This document shows positions 6,204-8,039 of a DNA stretch of 8,039 bases, in pieces; positions within the stretch are counted from its first letter, which is position 1, and each line of letters starts with the position of its first letter. The DNA is from Dialister sp. UBA6422 (GTDB lineage: Bacteria > Bacillota > Negativicutes > Veillonellales > Dialisteraceae): the NCBI GenBank assembly GCA_002439665.1, contig DJPC01000170.1, positions 14,986 to 23,024 on the forward strand, written 5' to 3'. A program made the position numbers and the translations under genes. Below the pieces are notes generated by a model. That model searched no databases. It was not told where the DNA came from and saw only the letters and a list, made by a program, of their open reading frames with translations.

Positions 6204-6617
6204 TTACTGTTGCCCTTTAGAGGCGGTTGCGATTCCGATTTTATTAATCCCCACTGACTTTAATTGGTCTAGAACAAATACAAAATCGCCATGTTCTGAT
6301 TTCTCGTCAGCCCGAAGAACGATAGAAATGTCCGGATTTCTGTTCTTTTCGATTTCCATACGTTTATGAAACGCATCTTTCGGTATTTTTTCCTGTTCCA
6401 CATAGATCGTACCATCTTCTGTGATGCTTATGGGCAGTGTCTTTTGCAAATCAATGGGTGCCGATGCGGTTTGCGGCAAATTCAAAGGAATAGACTTTTG
6501 CACCACCATGGTGAGCATGCTCATCATAAAGAAGACAAGCAAGAAGAAGATGATATCGATCATAGGGATAATCATGATTTTAGGCTTCTTCTCTACACGC
6601 AATGATTCCAATTTCAT
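6204..6617 (-). CDS. exbD: biopolymer transport protein ExbD
   Basis: Inner-membrane partner of ExbB in the proton-driven motor that energises TonB. The 137 residues have the ExbD/TolR layout: a short basic cytoplasmic N-terminus (MKLESLRVEKKPK), one membrane helix at about 16-38 carrying the conserved protonatable Asp21 (in IPMIDIIFFLL, equivalent to Asp25 of E. coli ExbD), and a periplasmic domain from about 40 to the end with the usual ISITEDGTIYV and VLRADEKSEHG segments. The ATG at 6617 is chosen over longer upstream frames because it gives a family-like N-terminus and lies 5 bases after the exbB stop. Its GAGG ribosome site is within the last codons of exbB, suggesting coupled translation. 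Confidence 0.93.
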   Translation of the reverse strand: MKLESLRVEKKPKIMIIPMIDIIFFLLVFFMMSMLTMVVQKSIPLNLPQTASAPIDLQKTLPISITEDGTIYVEQEKIPKDAFHKRMEIEKNRNPDISIVLRADEKSEHGDFVFVLDQLKSVGINKIGIATASKGQQ

Positions 6618-6622
6618 AACGA

Positions 6623-7222
6623 TCAAGCCTCTACAATAGACAAATACAGGGAACACAATTTTTCCATTTGGGAAACAAAGTTACTCACCTGCTGGGACAA
6701 ATAGGTGTAGGCAATCAAAGAAATAATCGCCACAAAAAGTCCAGTGGCGGTACATACCAAGGCTTCTGCTACCCCTCCGGTGATGGCAAATGGCTGTCCT
6801 TCTGCTACAGAAAGCACATTAAAAGAACCAATCATGCCAATAACGGTACCGAGAAGTCCCATGAGGGGAGACAGAGTCACAATCACATCCAGATAATTCA
6901 AATAGGCTTTCAAAAGCCCTGCTGCATGGGAAGCAGCCCCTTCTAGTAAAGCAGTCTGATTGGTTTTCATATGTAGATTTTCCGCCCCTGCTAAAATCAC
7001 TTGAGCCGGGATGCCTCCATCGGCTTTCAGGCACGCCTTAAGTCCTTCCATGTCATGGTTTTGTAAATAAGCTGGAATGGCTTTGGTCAATTGATCCATA
7101 TCCGATTTAGATGCTTGGTAATAACGGAATCTTTCAATAAAAATAGCCACAACAATAATGGATGCTACAAGCAGTGGATACATCATAAAACCACCGGCTT
7201 GAAATAAATGGAAGAGATTCAT
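6623..7222 (-). CDS. exbB: MotA/TolQ/ExbB proton channel family protein (ExbB)
   Basis: Forms the proton channel complex with ExbD and drives TonB. The 199 residues show three membrane helices at about 12-30, 108-134 and 151-175, with a cytoplasmic domain between the first two, as in ExbB/TolQ. The hallmark PLMGLLGTVIGMIGSF lies at 119-134, and the GGVAEALVCTATGLFVAI helix starts at 149. It is shorter than E. coli ExbB (244 residues) but normal for the Firmicutes/TolQ-like subset. AGGAGG is 8 bases before ATG 7222; a GTG one codon earlier is possible. First gene of exbB-exbD-tonB, with a leader of about 100 bases. ExbBD and TolQR can be confused, but the adjacent tonB settles the assignment. 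Confidence 0.93.
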   Translation of the reverse strand: MNLFHLFQAGGFMMYPLLVASIIVVAIFIERFRYYQASKSDMDQLTKAIPAYLQNHDMEGLKACLKADGGIPAQVILAGAENLHMKTNQTALLEGAASHAAGLLKAYLNYLDVIVTLSPLMGLLGTVIGMIGSFNVLSVAEGQPFAITGGVAEALVCTATGLFVAIISLIAYTYLSQQVSNFVSQMEKLCSLYLSIVEA

Positions 7223-7329
7223 CACATAGGCCTCCTAGGCAAAAAACAATATGGAAAAATCCATAAAACGATACATGAACACAAAGGAAATCGGATGATG
7301 GATGCTTAAATCAAAATTTCCTTAAGTAG

Positions 7330-7358
7330 AGATTACCATTTTTGTCATGGTAAGTCAA
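7330..7358 (-). promoter_or_regulatory. possible promoter of exbB-exbD-tonB
   Basis: Minus-strand TTGACT (7353-7358, five of six to consensus) lies 17 bases from TAATCT (7330-7335), which is a weak -10 box. The call rests mainly on the good -35 box, the correct spacing and the position about 110 bases before exbB. Confidence 0.4.
7333..7353. promoter_or_regulatory. operator-like 7-7-7 dyad in the exbB promoter
   Basis: TTACCAT (7333-7339) and ATGGTAA (7347-7353) are perfect inverted arms with a 7-base centre. The dyad fills the spacer between the proposed -35 and -10 boxes, a classic repressor position. It does not match the Fur consensus (GATAATGATAATCATTATC) or the DtxR, PerR or Zur boxes as I know them. 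Iron control is expected for tonB systems, but here I cannot name the regulator. Confidence 0.45.
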
Positions 7359-7387
7359 ATGAATGATTAATTGTATTTTATTGATTC

Positions 7388-7520
7388 CTAATAATTAGTG
7401 GTGAAAAAAATGGATATGCCGGATGCACGCATAAGAAGTGGGACTTCATCCTCTATCACCAGGTGGTCCGCCATCCTTTCCCAAAACGCCAAGTGGTATG
7501 AATGCCTTCTTTGGGCAATC
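7388..7520. other. unexplained block between csp terminator and exbB promoter
   Basis: The gap 7223-7520 has no recognisable gene. This part looks richer in GC than the AT-rich flanks and contains short inverted repeats: GGATG (7421-7425) with CATCC (7447-7451), inner GAAGT (7435-7439) with ACTTC (7443-7447), and TATGC with GCATA around 7415-7433. Several frames are open through it for 25-55 codons on both strands, none with a convincing ribosome site. It may be a gene remnant or a small RNA. Confidence 0.3.
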
Positions 7521-7548
7521 AAAAAGAGCTGCCGCAGCAGCTCTTTTC
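7521..7548 (-). terminator. intrinsic terminator of the cold-shock gene
   Basis: Perfect 11-bp arms (7522-7532 and 7537-7547: AAAAGAGCTGC and its complement) with a 4-base loop CGCA. On the minus strand the run TTTTT ends the stem. It lies about 40 bases after the csp stop and should separate csp from the exbB operon. Confidence 0.9.
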
Positions 7549-7587
7549 TTGATGCAGAAACTAATGCTCTATAGCTTCAGTAAGTGA

Positions 7588-7788
7588 TCAGCCTTCAACT
7601 TTAACGTTAGCAGCCTGAGGTCCTCTTGCACCATCAATAATATCAAAATCAACCTTCTGGCCTTCATTCAGTGTTTTGAAGCCATCAGCCTGGATAGCGG
7701 AGAAGTGAACGAAAACGTCGCCGCCTTCTTCTCTTTCAATAAAGCCGTAGCCTTTTTCTGCACTGAACCACTTAACTGTACCTTTCAT
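7588..7788 (-). CDS. csp: cold-shock domain protein (CspA/CspB family)
   Basis: Small single-stranded nucleic-acid-binding protein that melts RNA structure and helps translation, often in the cold but also constitutively. The 66 residues form one cold-shock domain from end to end: [18 protein letters not shown], with RNP1 KGYGFI at 12-17 and RNP2 VFVHF at 25-29, closing with [14 protein letters not shown]. The start at 7788 is set by AGGAGG 7 bases upstream and the universal MKGTVKWF beginning; the frame stays open to 7833, but those extra residues lie in the leader. It has its own promoter and terminator. Its 5' leader is short (about 45 bases), unlike the long thermosensor leaders of E. coli cspA. 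Expression class cannot be judged from sequence. Confidence 0.97.
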   Translation of the reverse strand: MKGTVKWFSAEKGYGFIEREEGGDVFVHFSAIQADGFKTLNEGQKVDFDIIDGARGPQAANVKVEG

Positions 7789-7839
7789 GGAAATTCCTCC
7801 TAAAAAAATTACTACACTGCTCTGATTGAGCATAGATTA

Positions 7840-7868
7840 ACAATACCATATATTTATAATTGCGTCAA
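7840..7868 (-). promoter_or_regulatory. promoter of the cold-shock gene
   Basis: Minus-strand TTGACG (7863-7868) and TATTGT (7840-7845) with a 17-base AT-rich spacer. Transcription would start about 45 bases before the csp ATG. Confidence 0.55.
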
Positions 7869-7925
7869 CCGAAAGATGAATAAATATAAACGTGAGCGTT
7901 TTATAGAAATTGGATTTGGTGACTC

Positions 7926-7980
7926 GTGACTAGTGACTGGTGACTAGGGAAATAAGCCCAGTCACCAGTCCACCAGTCAC
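7926..7980. repeat. long inverted repeat made of GTGACTN heptads
   Basis: The left arm (7926-7949) and right arm (7957-7980) are both 24 bases and pair almost fully: the GGG/CCC top, an 11-bp AGTCACCAGTC block after one bulged base, and a distal GTGACT/AGTCAC. The loop is AAATAAG. The left arm, with 7921-7925, is a tandem array of GACTxGT heptads. It lies 5 bases after the stop of the gene entering from the right, but no U-run follows on the minus strand, so it is not a standard terminator. Confidence 0.65.
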
Positions 7981-7985
7981 CCTAA

Positions 7986-8039
7986 TTATTTTCTTCCCCT
8001 CTTTTCAAAGTCCTCCTCAATCCCCTTTTTCCATTCTTT
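7986..8039 (-). CDS. C-terminal end of an unidentified gene
   Basis: Seventeen codons enter from the window edge and end at TAA (7986-7988). They read KEWKKGIEEDFEKRGRK, a highly charged tail of the kind common at protein C-termini. It is far too short to identify. The frame is open to the edge and on the same strand as all other genes, but coding status rests only on this. Confidence 0.4.
   Translation of the reverse strand, partial: KEWKKGIEEDFEKRGRK

Noticed and set aside
7340..7380. Fur box in the AT-rich sequence upstream of exbB
   Set aside because: No 19-bp stretch matches the Fur inverted repeat well enough; AT-richness alone explains the partial matches.
7388..7474. 28-codon minus-strand frame as a real gene
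   Set aside because: GGGAAAGG runs directly into the ATG with poor spacing, and there is no recognisable family; kept only as part of an unexplained block.
7410..7574. Plus-strand frame of about 55 codons beginning MDMPDARIRS
   Set aside because: It has no Shine-Dalgarno and reads through the csp terminator hairpin.
7789..7833. N-terminal extension of the cold-shock protein ([10 protein letters not shown]...)
   Set aside because: The family begins at MKGTVKWF, and the AGGAGG site is placed for the ATG at 7788.
7921..7980. CRISPR array
   Set aside because: The repeats are 7-base tandem units without spacers and form an inverted repeat, not spaced direct repeats.

Overview
The window looks like chromosomal DNA from a diderm Firmicute (Negativicutes; Veillonellaceae or Dialister-like is my best guess, not proven). 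The genes have Firmicutes-type strong Shine-Dalgarno sequences (AGGAGG, GGGAGG) and a Bacillus-type aspartokinase. They sit beside a complete ExbB-ExbD-TonB energy-transduction set, which only makes sense in a cell with an outer membrane. Every gene I can support lies on the minus strand, so transcription runs from high to low coordinates.

In transcription order the layout is as follows. (1) The last 17 codons of an unidentified gene (7986-8039), followed by a long inverted repeat built of GTGACTN heptads. (2) A monocistronic cold-shock protein gene (7588-7788) with its own promoter and a strong intrinsic terminator. (3) A gap of about 300 bp holding an unexplained block and, next to exbB, a putative promoter with a perfect dyad in its spacer. 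(4) The exbB-exbD-tonB operon (5379-7222), closed by a terminator. (5) A short gap with a second heptad repeat and a possible promoter. (6) A cobalamin operon, cbiL-cbiA-cobO (2403-5158), closed by a terminator. (7) A gap of about 400 bp with several dyads and a putative promoter. (8) A feedback-type aspartokinase gene (754-1986), apparently with an internal start for a separate regulatory subunit, and a terminator. (9) The N-terminal third or less of an M16C zinc metallopeptidase (1-632), cut by the window edge.

Functionally, cbiL, cbiA and cobO cover an early methylation, the a,c-amidation and the adenosylation of the corrin ring; the remaining pathway genes must lie elsewhere. The TonB system would power uptake of large ligands such as siderophores, haem or corrinoids across the outer membrane, so its proximity to cobalamin genes is suggestive but not proof of a link. 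Aspartokinase feeds the lysine/diaminopimelate, threonine and methionine branches.

I do not see a wholly new system. The points most worth a second look are the internal start in the aspartokinase gene, the heptad-based intergenic repeats, the operator-like dyad before exbB, and the Gly/Ser-rich spacer of TonB.
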